The notes under the pieces: generated by a model
The model's database searches: none
Told to the model about the DNA's origin: nothing
The model's input: the letters and a program-made list of their open reading frames with translations, nothing else
Part shown: one piece after another, positions 5,695 to 11,947 of the stretch
Layout of the letters: every line of letters begins with the position of its first letter
Position numbering within the stretch: position 1 is the stretch's first letter
Assembly: GCA_949878535.1 (NCBI GenBank)
Contig: CATLAS010000008.1
Span: 1 to 11,947, forward strand
DNA length: 11,947 nucleotides
Source of the DNA: an uncultured Eubacteriales bacterium
GTDB taxonomy: Bacteria; Bacillota; Clostridia; Oscillospirales; CAG-272
Direction: 5' to 3'
Program-made: the position numbers and the translations under genes

Positions 5695-7527
5695 ATGATT
5701 CGAGAAGATCTGAGAAATGTTGCCATCATCGCTCACGTTGACCATGGGAAAACGACCTTGGTGGATCAAATGCTGAAACAATGCGGAGAATACCATGAAA
5801 ACCAGGTAGTGCAGGAACGTGTTATGGATTCCGGCGATCTGGAACGGGAACGGGGAATTACTATTCTGGCAAAAAACACCTCGGTTCTATATAAAGGGAA
5901 AAAAATCAATATTGTTGACACCCCTGGTCACGCGGACTTCGGCGGGGAAGTTGAACGGATTCTAAAAATGGTCAACGGCGTTATCCTTTTGGTTGACGCG
6001 GCAGAAGGTCCCATGCCTCAGACACGTTTCGTTCTGGGGCGGGCTATGGAACTGGGGCATCGGGTCATTGTTGTAGTAAACAAAATTGACCGCCCTGATT
6101 CCCGCGTGGATGAGGTGATTGATGAAGTTCTGGAACTGCTTATGGATCTGGATGCTACCGATGAACAGTTGGATTCTCCCATGCTGTTCTGCTCCGGACG
6201 TGCAGGCACTTCTTCTATTGATCCTCATGGCACTGGTGAAGATTTGAAGCCTCTGCTGGATACCATTCTGGAGTATATCCCTGCTCCTGAGGGCGACCCA
6301 GACGCACCGCTGCAAATGCTGGTGTCTTCTATAGATTACAATGAATATGTGGGTCGAATCGGTATTGGCCGCATCGAACGAGGCAGCATGCATGTGGGCA
6401 GTGAAGCGGTAATTGTAAACTATCATACGCCGGATGCGCCGCCGAAAAAGATGAAAATTGTGTCCTTGTATCAGTATGACGGTCTTGGAAAGGCTACGGT
6501 AGAAAGTGCTTCCATGGGAGATATCGTATGTTTCTCAGGTGCAGAGGAAATTACTATTGGAGATACCATTACCGCACCATCTGATCCGGAGGCGTTGGAA
6601 TTTGTTAAAGTCAGCCAGCCTACCATGGAAATGACCTTTTCTGTAAATGACAGTCCCTTTGCCGGCAGAGAAGGCAAGTTTGTCACTTCCAGACAAATTC
6701 GGGACAGATTGTATAAAGAAACGCTGCGGGATGTGTCCCTGCGTGTTTCCGATGGCGATACAACGGACAGCTTTAAGGTTGCCGGACGTGGCGAAATGCA
6801 CTTGTCCATTTTGATTGAAACTATGCGCCGGGAAGGATTTGAACTTTGCTGCTCCACACCCCATGTTCTGATGCAGGAGATTGACGGGCAGCTTTGCGAG
6901 CCTATGGAGCAGGTTACTGTGGAAGTGCCGGAAGCGTATGTAGGAACGGTTATTGAAAAGCTTGGTTCCCGTAAGGGAGAGCTGTTGGAAATGAACCTGC
7001 GGGGCAGCCGCATGAAGATAGAATATTCTATTCCTGCCAGAGGCTTGTTCGGATATCGCAGCGAATTTCTGACAGATACCCGGGGAGAGGGAATTATCAG
7101 TTCCATATTTGCGGGGTATCAGCCTCATAAGGGAGAAATTACCGTACGTTATACAGGTTCTCTCATTGCAAGTGAACAGGGCGAATCCACTTCTTATGGA
7201 TTGTATAATGCGCAGGATCGTGGTGTAATGTTTATCGGTGTGCAGACACCGGTATACGAAGGAATGATTGTGGGCGAGTGCCCCAAGCAAATGGATATCG
7301 CTTTGAACGTATGTAAGAAGAAGCATCTTACATCCATTCGTTCTGCAGGTGCGGATGAGGCGCTGCGGCTTGTTCCCCATAAGCAGTTTAGCCTGGAGCA
7401 GGCAATTGAGTTTATCGGGGATGATGAATTGATCGAAGTCACGCCGAAATCCATTCGGCTGCGTAAACGTACGCTGAATACAGAACTGCGTTTGAAGGAA
7501 GAATCCCGGGCAAGAAAGGGAATGTAA
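5695..7527 (+). CDS. typA: Ribosome-associated translational GTPase TypA/BipA
   Basis: TypA/BipA is an EF-G-like GTPase that binds the 70S ribosome and supports growth, 50S assembly and stress adaptation, above all in cold or stress. The 610 residues match the usual length (607 in E. coli). The GTPase domain shows G1 AHVDHGKT (13-20), G2 RERGITI (51-57), G3 DTPGH (75-79), G4 NKID (129-132) and an SGRAG G5 (167-171). Domain II follows near 205-290, then the EF-G-like domains with FSVNDSPFAGREGKFVTSR and RGEMHLSILIE, and the TypA-specific C-terminal domain with a basic tail. The start is supported by GAAAGGAA 6 bases upstream. It has its own promoter and a strong terminator, so it is a single-gene unit. 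All catalytic parts are present, including His17 of the VDHG segment. Confidence 0.97.
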   Translation: MIREDLRNVAIIAHVDHGKTTLVDQMLKQCGEYHENQVVQERVMDSGDLERERGITILAKNTSVLYKGKKINIVDTPGHADFGGEVERILKMVNGVILLVDAAEGPMPQTRFVLGRAMELGHRVIVVVNKIDRPDSRVDEVIDEVLELLMDLDATDEQLDSPMLFCSGRAGTSSIDPHGTGEDLKPLLDTILEYIPAPEGDPDAPLQMLVSSIDYNEYVGRIGIGRIERGSMHVGSEAVIVNYHTPDAPPKKMKIVSLYQYDGLGKATVESASMGDIVCFSGAEEITIGDTITAPSDPEALEFVKVSQPTMEMTFSVNDSPFAGREGKFVTSRQIRDRLYKETLRDVSLRVSDGDTTDSFKVAGRGEMHLSILIETMRREGFELCCSTPHVLMQEIDGQLCEPMEQVTVEVPEAYVGTVIEKLGSRKGELLEMNLRGSRMKIEYSIPARGLFGYRSEFLTDTRGEGIISSIFAGYQPHKGEITVRYTGSLIASEQGESTSYGLYNAQDRGVMFIGVQTPVYEGMIVGECPKQMDIALNVCKKKHLTSIRSAGADEALRLVPHKQFSLEQAIEFIGDDELIEVTPKSIRLRKRTLNTELRLKEESRARKGM

Positions 7528-7533
7528 TATTAG

Positions 7534-7561
7534 AAAAAGCCTCCGTTTGGAGGCTTTTTTG
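7534..7561 (+). terminator. Intrinsic terminator of typA
   Basis: AAAAAGCCTCC (7534-7544), loop GTTT, GGAGGCTTTTT (7549-7559), then TG. The stem starts 6 bases after the stop codon. A-rich on one side and T-rich on the other, it could also stop transcripts coming from the mutY side. Confidence 0.95.
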
Positions 7562-7586
7562 TATTTAAGTCAAAAAGGCGCCTGTG

Positions 7587-7698
7587 TGAGGGCATGCTAC
7601 CTCCCATTGTGGGGAGAGGCTGATTAAGTTTGCAAAGCCTGCGCCCGCTGAACCGCCTTTTTGAAAGTTCGCGCAGCGAAGCTCTTTCACTGGAACGG
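7587..7698. repeat. Repeat fragments between typA and mutY
   Basis: Two pieces fill this convergent gap. At 7599-7621 ACCTCCC...GGGGAGAGGCT matches the right end of the repeats at 3998-4020. At 7653-7698 there is a compound hairpin: TGAAAG-TTCGC (7662-7672), loop GCA, GCGAA (7676-7680), a GCT bulge and CTTTCA (7684-7689), with CCG/CGG further out. No T run follows on the minus strand, so it is not a clear terminator for mutY, and I see none elsewhere in the gap. Confidence 0.55.
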
Positions 7699-7721
7699 CT
7701 TGGCTTAAGTATAGGTGTTTA

Positions 7722-8774
7722 TTATAAAGCGGGCATAAACTTCCGAAACGCTGTGGGCAGTGAAAATTCTTCCAGTAGTGCCTGCTCCGTCACCCAGACA
7801 AAATCACTATTTTCATTTTCGCATTCTGCATAGTAGCATCGCATGTGCCATTCAATATGTGTGAAAATATGCTTTTTTGGCGTTCTTTTTGCAAGTGTGT
7901 GAACGGATAGTCCCTGTTCTGTCAGCCACGCTTTTGCTGCAATCGAGTCTAAATGCCCTTCCGTATTAGGAAACTCCCATAGCCCGCTGAGTAATCCACC
8001 CGGCAGACGGCGGTGCAGAGCAATTTTATCCTTGCAGCGCAGTAGAAATACAGTTTTTTCTTCCTTTTTGCGGGGCTTTTTTTGTGCTGTGACAGGAAAC
8101 GCGGACTGTGTTCCGGATTCACATGCGCTGCATATATACTGCAAGGGACATTCCATGCATTTTGGATTTGCACCCGGTATACAAATGATTGCACCAAGTT
8201 CCATAAGCGCTTGGGTGAACGCGCCGCACTGCCCTTCCGGGTAAATTGCGGCAAGCAATTCTGCTACCTGCTTTTTTTCTGTAGTGCCTGACAAATCCGC
8301 ATCCCAGTCCACCAATCTGGAAATAACTCGCAATACGTTACCGTCTACTGCTGGGGTAGGCTGTCCAAAGGAAATAGATGCAATAGCTCCTGCTGTATAT
8401 GGGCCAATTCCAGGCAGGGAAAGAATATTTTCGTATCGCTCTGGAAATATTCCACCGTATTCCGAGCAGATTATTTTTGCCGTTTTTTGGAGATTTCTTG
8501 CCCGGGAATAATATCCCAATCCCTCCCACAGCTTTAAAAGCTGCTTTTCCGATGCAGCTGCCAGCGCTTCTACCGTGGGAAGCTGTTCCATAAAACGGAG
8601 AAAATAGGGAATCACTGCGGCAACTCTTGTCTGCTGCAGCATGATTTCCGAAACCCATACCCGATATGGATCCGTATTTTCACGCCAGGGAAGTGCGCGT
8701 GCATTTTTGTGATACCAGTCCAGCAAGGGCTGGGGTACTTGCGAGACAGTCAAAAAACGGTTACTTTTTTCCAT
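7722..8774 (-). CDS. mutY: Adenine DNA glycosylase MutY
   Basis: MutY removes adenine paired with 8-oxoguanine and so prevents G:C to T:A mutations. Counting from the ATG at 8774 the protein has 350 residues, a normal size. The helix-hairpin-helix core contains Glu43 (SEIMLQQTR), LPGIGPYTAGA (120-130) and the catalytic Asp144 in PAVDGNV. The [4Fe-4S] cysteines are Cys198, 206, 209 and 215, spaced X7-X2-X5 rather than the E. coli X6-X2-X5; I believe X7 is common in Clostridia. The C-terminal NUDIX-like 8-oxoG recognition domain has LPGGLLSGLWEFPN (257-270) and KHIFTHIEWH (301-310). The ATG at 8774 lies inside the end of the dtxR gene (14-base overlap) with AGGA just before it; a TTG at 8807 would add 11 residues but has no ribosome site. 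The genes are probably co-transcribed and translationally coupled. Confidence 0.95.
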   Translation of the reverse strand: MEKSNRFLTVSQVPQPLLDWYHKNARALPWRENTDPYRVWVSEIMLQQTRVAAVIPYFLRFMEQLPTVEALAAASEKQLLKLWEGLGYYSRARNLQKTAKIICSEYGGIFPERYENILSLPGIGPYTAGAIASISFGQPTPAVDGNVLRVISRLVDWDADLSGTTEKKQVAELLAAIYPEGQCGAFTQALMELGAIICIPGANPKCMECPLQYICSACESGTQSAFPVTAQKKPRKKEEKTVFLLRCKDKIALHRRLPGGLLSGLWEFPNTEGHLDSIAAKAWLTEQGLSVHTLAKRTPKKHIFTHIEWHMRCYYAECENENSDFVWVTEQALLEEFSLPTAFRKFMPAL

Positions 8775-9138
8775 TTTCCTGCTTTGTATATGCTTTGATG
8801 GCGTCAAAGCTTTGCGCGCTGATTACATGTTCGATACGGCAAGCATCCTTTGCGGCAATTTCTGGATCTACTCCCAGAGAAGTAAGCCACTGGGACAAAA
8901 AAGTGTGCCGCTCATATGTTTTTTCTGCAATGGTTTTGCCCGGTTCCAGAAGGGTGATATATCCGTCAGCACCCATTTCAATATATCCGTTTTCCCGTAG
9001 ATTTTTCATTGCAATGCTTACGCTGGGTTTTGAATATCCCAGTTCATTCACTATATCAATAGAACGAACCGATCCCTTGCGCCCTTGCAGAATCAGTATC
9101 GTTTCAAGATAATCTTCAGCAGATTCTTGTATTTTCAT
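8761..9138 (-). CDS. DtxR/MntR-family metal-dependent transcriptional repressor (short form)
   Basis: This family senses Fe2+ or Mn2+ and represses metal-uptake genes. The 125 residues hold an N-terminal winged helix (about 5-62, recognition helix near SKPSVSIAMKNL) and the metal-binding dimerisation domain (about 65-125). The SH3-like third domain of full-length DtxR is absent, as in MntR. Likely metal ligands by alignment are Asp9, Glu12, His78, Cys100, Glu103 and His104. The DACRIEH segment has the Cys of DtxR where MntR has Glu99, while Asp9 matches MntR Asp8 rather than DtxR Met10, so metal preference cannot be read off. The start is clear: GGGAGGA (9152-9146) lies 7 bases from the ATG. 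It heads the operon with mutY. A palindrome over its -10 suggests autoregulation. No transporter target lies in the window. Confidence 0.88.
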   Translation of the reverse strand: MKIQESAEDYLETILILQGRKGSVRSIDIVNELGYSKPSVSIAMKNLRENGYIEMGADGYITLLEPGKTIAEKTYERHTFLSQWLTSLGVDPEIAAKDACRIEHVISAQSFDAIKAYTKQENGKK

Positions 9139-9164
9139 AATGAAATCCTCCCTTATTATTGTTC

Positions 9165-9194
9165 AGTATAACATATACCTGTAGTTTATTTCAA
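9165..9194 (-). promoter_or_regulatory. dtxR-mutY promoter with a palindrome over the -10
   Basis: On the minus strand TTGAAA (9194-9189), an 18-base spacer and TATACT (9170-9165), preceded by TGT (extended -10). The palindrome GTATA-ACA-TATAC (plus strand 9166-9178) covers the -10, a common place for a repressor site, so the DtxR-like product may bind here. The palindrome is short and AT-rich and could be chance. Confidence 0.55.
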
Positions 9195-9203
9195 GGAGAA
9201 ATT

Positions 9204-9416
9204 TTGTCTGCCGGCATGGGTGATAAAGTTATAATATCCAATTACGGGAATTCGCGGTGCGGCTTTACTGGAACGCAGTGTATGTTTTGCCATGCAAAAG
9301 TCCCTTGTTTAAAGGAGGGGTATGCCGTTAGGCATGTCGGGGGGATTATCGTATATGTATGTAAGCAAAAAGAGGAAAAGAGGGGTGTCCCTCTTTTCCT
9401 CTTAATTTTAAAATAA
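9204..9416 (+). CDS. Doubtful small cysteine-rich protein (70 aa), divergent from dtxR
   Basis: I do not recognise this ORF. It would start at TTG 9204, with AAGGAG (9193-9198) 5 bases upstream; the next in-frame ATG (9216) is too far from that site. The product has four cysteines as C19-X6-C26-X2-C29-X5-C35 and a fifth at Cys53 after HVGGIIVYVC. This looks like a zinc-ribbon or Fe-S binding pattern, and the first spacing equals the [4Fe-4S] motif of endonuclease III/MutY proteins. Against it: I find no convincing plus-strand promoter, Arg AGG and Ile ATA codons are unusual for the neighbours, and its last 15 or so codons run through the terminator hairpin at 9370-9403. The same stretch could be a structured RNA: three small hairpins follow one another at 9285-9299, 9303-9315 and 9322-9335. 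Confidence 0.35.
   Translation: MSAGMGDKVIISNYGNSRCGFTGTQCMFCHAKVPCLKEGYAVRHVGGIIVYVCKQKEEKRGVPLFLLILK
9365..9403 (-). terminator. Terminator of the fucose isomerase gene
   Basis: A 15-base perfect stem (9370-9384 with 9389-9403, AAGAGGAAAAGAGGG and its complement) with a 4-base loop lies 16 bases past the fucI stop. On the minus strand it is followed by TTTTTGCTT, a proper U run. On the plus strand only AATTTTAAAA follows, so it would work less well that way. Confidence 0.92.
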
Positions 9417-9419
9417 ATA

Positions 9420-11216
9420 TTATTTTTTATACATCGGACCGTATGCAGCGCAAGCGCGGTAATCCTGTCCTTCCTTATCCATGCCAAAAGCATTAAATGC
9501 AGCCGGACGGAAGATATCCTCTTCCGGCACATTATGCATGGAAACAGGGATACGCAGCATAGAGCACATCGTGATCAAATCCGCGCCAATATGCCCATAG
9601 CTGATTGCGCCATGGTTTGCGCCCCAGTTGTTCATTACGTCATATGCTGTTGCAAACGCGCCCTTGCCTGTAGTGCGCGGTGCAAACCAGGTGCACGGCC
9701 AGGTATAGTCGGTACGTTTCCACAAAATATCGTTTACCTGCTCCGGCAGATGAACGGTCCAGCCTTCTGCAATTTGCAGAACCGGTCCGAGTCCCTGCAC
9801 CAGATTCAGGCGAATCATTGTTACGGGCATTTCTGCTTCAGTGCAGAACCGGCTGGAATACCCGCCGCCCCGGAAATATCCAACATCTGCTGCGTTCCAG
9901 GTTGTCGCTGCCAGAATCGCATCCTGATCCTTTTCGGTTACTTCATACCAAGGCTTCATTACAGGATTGCCCGCTTCGTCCAGTGCTTTTCCGGATGCGT
10001 CCAAACATGCGGCGCCGGAGTTGATCAGGTGAATAAATCCGCAGGACTCTGCTGCTTTGCCTTCCAACTGATATCCAGTAGCTTCAAATACGGCAGAGGG
10101 ACTCCAGTATGTACGTACGTCCGCAAAAATCTGGGGACGGTTCGTAAGCAGCTTCATAAACAGCATGCCCAGTCCGTTGAGCACGTCGTTTTCTGTTGCC
10201 AAAATATAAGGCTCTCTTGCGCCGTTCCAGTCAAAAGAGGTGTTCAGCAGCGCTTCTGCAAAGTCTGCATTGGGATAGAAGTCTGTCCACTGCCGCTGTC
10301 CCTGGAATCCGGCTGCAATGGCGTTGTGTCCCACCATTTCTTCTTCCCGTCCGGCAGGAAGCTTGTCGTTGCCGCACATGAGGTCTTTGATAATGACCAT
10401 CATCTTTACAACGAATTCCCAGTCAGCGTCCTTTTCTTCTCTGGATTTCTGCAATCCTTCCGGATTTTTATCAAATCCTTCCTTGCATTTTTCTTTTGTC
10501 CACGCAAGTGCCTTCTGATATTCTGCCTCGTCATAGATTCCCTCAGACATCCGGCGGATGATTTCCACCTCGTCTACGGATTCTACCCGCATGCCCAAAT
10601 ATTCCTCAATGAAAGCGGAATCAATAATAGATCCGCCGATGCCCATACAGATGGAACCAATTTGCAGGTAGGATTTACCGCGCATCGTAGCAACAGCAAT
10701 GGCAGCACGTCCAAACCGCAGCAGCTTTTCTTTTACGTCTGCAGGGATTTCCGTGGCATCTGCCGCCTGTACATCCCGTCCGTAAATGCCGAATGCCGGC
10801 AGGCCCTTTTGTGCATGGGTTGCCAATACAGAGGCAAGATATACTGCGCCGGGACGCTCTGTTCCGTTGAAGCCCCACACGGCTTTGATGGTATTCCGAT
10901 CCATATCCATGGTTTCTGCACCGTAACACCAGCAGGGTGTGACGGTCAGGGTGATATCTACGCCTTCCTTGCGGAATTTCTCCGCGCAGGCGGCAGCTTC
11001 GCCGACCCGTCCGATGGTAGTGTCTGCGATTACAACTTTTACCGGCTCTCCGTTGGAATACCGCAGATTCTCCTCAAAGAGTTTTGCAGCGCTTTTCGCC
11101 ATATTCATCGTTTGATCTTCCAAAGATTCCCGCACCTTCAGCGCACCGCGCCGACCGTCAATTGTGGGGCGGATTCCGATTACAGGGTAATCGCCAACCA
11201 ATCTGTTTTGTGCCAT
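9420..11216 (-). CDS. fucI: L-fucose isomerase
   Basis: FucI interconverts L-fucose and L-fuculose (and D-arabinose and D-ribulose) with Mn2+ in the cytoplasm, the first step of the fucose pathway. From the ATG at 11216 the protein has 598 residues (591 in E. coli) and aligns along its whole length: [12 protein letters not shown] (13-24), [14 protein letters not shown] (93-106), [25 protein letters not shown], then the catalytic-site residues Glu342 (ATEND), Asp366 (FADVRTYW) and His535 (NWGANHG), and the C-terminal EGQDYRAC. The start [11 protein letters not shown] is supported by GAAAGGAA about 7 bases upstream; a longer frame to 11282 adds residues that lie within the promoter. No fuculokinase, aldolase or transporter is next to it, so the rest of the pathway, if present, is elsewhere. 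Confidence 0.97.
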   Translation of the reverse strand: MAQNRLVGDYPVIGIRPTIDGRRGALKVRESLEDQTMNMAKSAAKLFEENLRYSNGEPVKVVIADTTIGRVGEAAACAEKFRKEGVDITLTVTPCWCYGAETMDMDRNTIKAVWGFNGTERPGAVYLASVLATHAQKGLPAFGIYGRDVQAADATEIPADVKEKLLRFGRAAIAVATMRGKSYLQIGSICMGIGGSIIDSAFIEEYLGMRVESVDEVEIIRRMSEGIYDEAEYQKALAWTKEKCKEGFDKNPEGLQKSREEKDADWEFVVKMMVIIKDLMCGNDKLPAGREEEMVGHNAIAAGFQGQRQWTDFYPNADFAEALLNTSFDWNGAREPYILATENDVLNGLGMLFMKLLTNRPQIFADVRTYWSPSAVFEATGYQLEGKAAESCGFIHLINSGAACLDASGKALDEAGNPVMKPWYEVTEKDQDAILAATTWNAADVGYFRGGGYSSRFCTEAEMPVTMIRLNLVQGLGPVLQIAEGWTVHLPEQVNDILWKRTDYTWPCTWFAPRTTGKGAFATAYDVMNNWGANHGAISYGHIGADLITMCSMLRIPVSMHNVPEEDIFRPAAFNAFGMDKEGQDYRACAAYGPMYKK

Positions 11217-11253
11217 ATGTATATTCCTTTCAATAGCAAATTTTACTATGCTC

Positions 11254-11282
11254 ATCATAGCACACATTGCACAGCAATTCAA
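11254..11282 (-). promoter_or_regulatory. fucI promoter with two palindromes
   Basis: On the minus strand TTGAAT (11282-11277), a 17-base spacer and TATGAT (11259-11254), preceded by TGC (extended -10). Two short palindromes overlap it: CTATG-CTCAT-CATAG (11246-11260) over the -10 and ATTGC-ACA-GCAAT (11266-11278) in the spacer. Either could be a repressor site for sugar control; neither matches a regulator I can name. Confidence 0.6.
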
Positions 11283-11326
11283 GAATATATAAAATCTTTT
11301 TTATAATCTTTGTTTACATTTTTTCC

Positions 11327-11355
11327 TTGATTTCTTAGACTTCGTAGTATAAAAT
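11327..11355 (+). promoter_or_regulatory. Promoter of the acyl-ACP thioesterase gene
   Basis: TTGATT (11327-11332), a 17-base spacer and TAAAAT (11350-11355); transcription would start near 11362. It is divergent from the fucI promoter, about 45 bases away, in AT-rich DNA. No extended -10 is present. I looked for a FapR-like site and found no good match. Confidence 0.5.
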
Positions 11356-11394
11356 ACAAAAAGAATCAATGCTTTATGGATAAATGGAGAGACT

Positions 11395-11947
11395 ATGCGC
11401 TGGACTGAAAATTATATTGTAAACAGCCACGACCCGGATATGAACCCTATAGTAAGTGCATCCGGGATGATGCGGTATATGCAGGATGCTGCAAACTGTC
11501 AAATGGAGGGGGAAAAACCCTCCTATAACGAACTGCTGGAGCAGGGAAAAGCGTTTGTGCTCAGCCGCTTGCGGATGAGCATTTATCATCCTTTATATAA
11601 TCATGATAAAATCGAAGCCCAGAGTTGGGCCTGTGAATCCTCCGGCGTATCCTTCAACCGGTGTTACTGTGTAAAGAAGGATGGCGTGATTGTGGCGGAA
11701 GCCACTTCTGTCTGGGCACTTTTAGATGTTACAAATCATCGGCTGTGCAGAGTGTCCGATTTTGAAAACGGATACAGTATGGATGATATGATTCAACTGG
11801 ACATGCCAGCCCGGTTTCGCATTCCACAGGAGATTGGTCTGTCGTTGGTTGGGGAACGCTGTGTGGAATATCAGGATGTTGATATGAACCGTCATATCAA
11901 TAATACCCGGTATCCAGATATTTTGTGTGGATATCTTCCTACAATGG
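11395..11947 (+). CDS. Acyl-ACP thioesterase, N-terminal part (cut by the right edge)
   Basis: The enzyme hydrolyses acyl-ACP to release free fatty acids from fatty acid synthesis in the cytoplasm. The 184 residues seen are about three quarters of the usual length near 240. The fold is a double hot dog: the first unit spans about 1-130, the second begins near 150. The diagnostic active-site segment DVDMNRHINNTRY (161-173) carries Asp163, Asn165 and His167, matching the DxNxH(V/I)NN signature of the FatA/FatB-like family (PF01643). The start ATG at 11395 follows GGAGA at 11386-11390 at a short distance of 4 bases; the reading frame is well behaved from there. Bacterial members of this family in Clostridia vary in chain-length preference, which the sequence does not show. 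Confidence 0.9.
   Translation, partial: MRWTENYIVNSHDPDMNPIVSASGMMRYMQDAANCQMEGEKPSYNELLEQGKAFVLSRLRMSIYHPLYNHDKIEAQSWACESSGVSFNRCYCVKKDGVIVAEATSVWALLDVTNHRLCRVSDFENGYSMDDMIQLDMPARFRIPQEIGLSLVGERCVEYQDVDMNRHINNTRYPDILCGYLPTM

Noticed and set aside
6535..7380. 281-codon minus-strand ORF inside typA
   Set aside because: Mirror frame of a highly conserved gene; no motifs, no start signals.
7653..7698. Terminator for mutY
   Set aside because: The compound hairpin is good, but on the minus strand it is followed by A-rich DNA, not a T run.
9321..9404. Second small plus-strand ORF starting at the ATG after AAAGGAGGGG (near 9322)
   Set aside because: The ribosome site looks strong, but the peptide is only about 27 residues, lacks any pattern and its 3' half is the terminator hairpin.
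9534..11306. 590-codon plus-strand ORF opposite fucI
   Set aside because: Very long but fully antisense to L-fucose isomerase, rich in Cys, His and Phe as mirror frames are, and without a promoter or ribosome site. The fucI frame aligns along its whole length with E. coli FucI.
11384..11397. ATG at 11384 as the thioesterase start
   Set aside because: It is out of frame with the conserved reading frame that starts at 11395.

Overview
The window looks like a chromosomal segment of a low-to-mid GC Firmicute, most likely a gut Clostridia (Oscillospirales-type) bacterium. This is inferred from the gene families (short DtxR regulator, MutY with the C-X7-C-X2-C-X5-C cluster, class I acyl-ACP thioesterase, large secreted SGNH hydrolase), strong AGGAGG-like ribosome sites, sigma-A promoters with an extended -10, and palindromic CCTCCC/GGGAGG intergenic repeats. 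No marker names the species.

Layout: (1) 1-2166, minus, a large secreted multidomain SGNH/GDSL hydrolase, cut by the left edge. (2) 2404-3444, plus, DAHP synthase (first step of the shikimate pathway), transcribed divergently from the hydrolase and closed by a palindromic terminator. (3) 3477-4170, no credible gene but a dense cluster of hairpin-rich repeats, including one nearly complete symmetric element (3875-4018) and degenerate or half copies. (4) 4231-5589, plus, tRNA nucleotidyltransferase (CCA enzyme). (5) 5695-7527, plus, the ribosome-associated GTPase TypA/BipA with its own promoter and terminator. (6) 7561-7721, a small patch with repeat fragments. (7) 9138 down to 7722, minus, a two-gene overlapping operon: a DtxR/MntR-type metal-responsive repressor followed by the Fe-S DNA glycosylase MutY. 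(8) 9204-9416, plus, a doubtful small cysteine-rich ORF divergent from dtxR. (9) 9420-11216, minus, L-fucose isomerase with a strong terminator and its own promoter. (10) 11395 to the right edge, plus, the N-terminal part of an acyl-ACP thioesterase.

Most genes are housekeeping functions in their own short transcription units: aromatic amino-acid precursor supply, tRNA 3'-end maturation, translation/stress GTPase, oxidative DNA repair, metal sensing and fatty-acid release. The fucose isomerase and the secreted hydrolase hint at a life on host or plant glycans, but neither sits in a larger sugar-utilisation cluster here. I see no prophage, transposase, CRISPR array, tRNA or rRNA. The parts that the genes do not explain are the repeat cluster at 3511-4150, the cysteine-rich ORF or structured RNA at 9204-9416, and the metal-regulator/MutY coupling.
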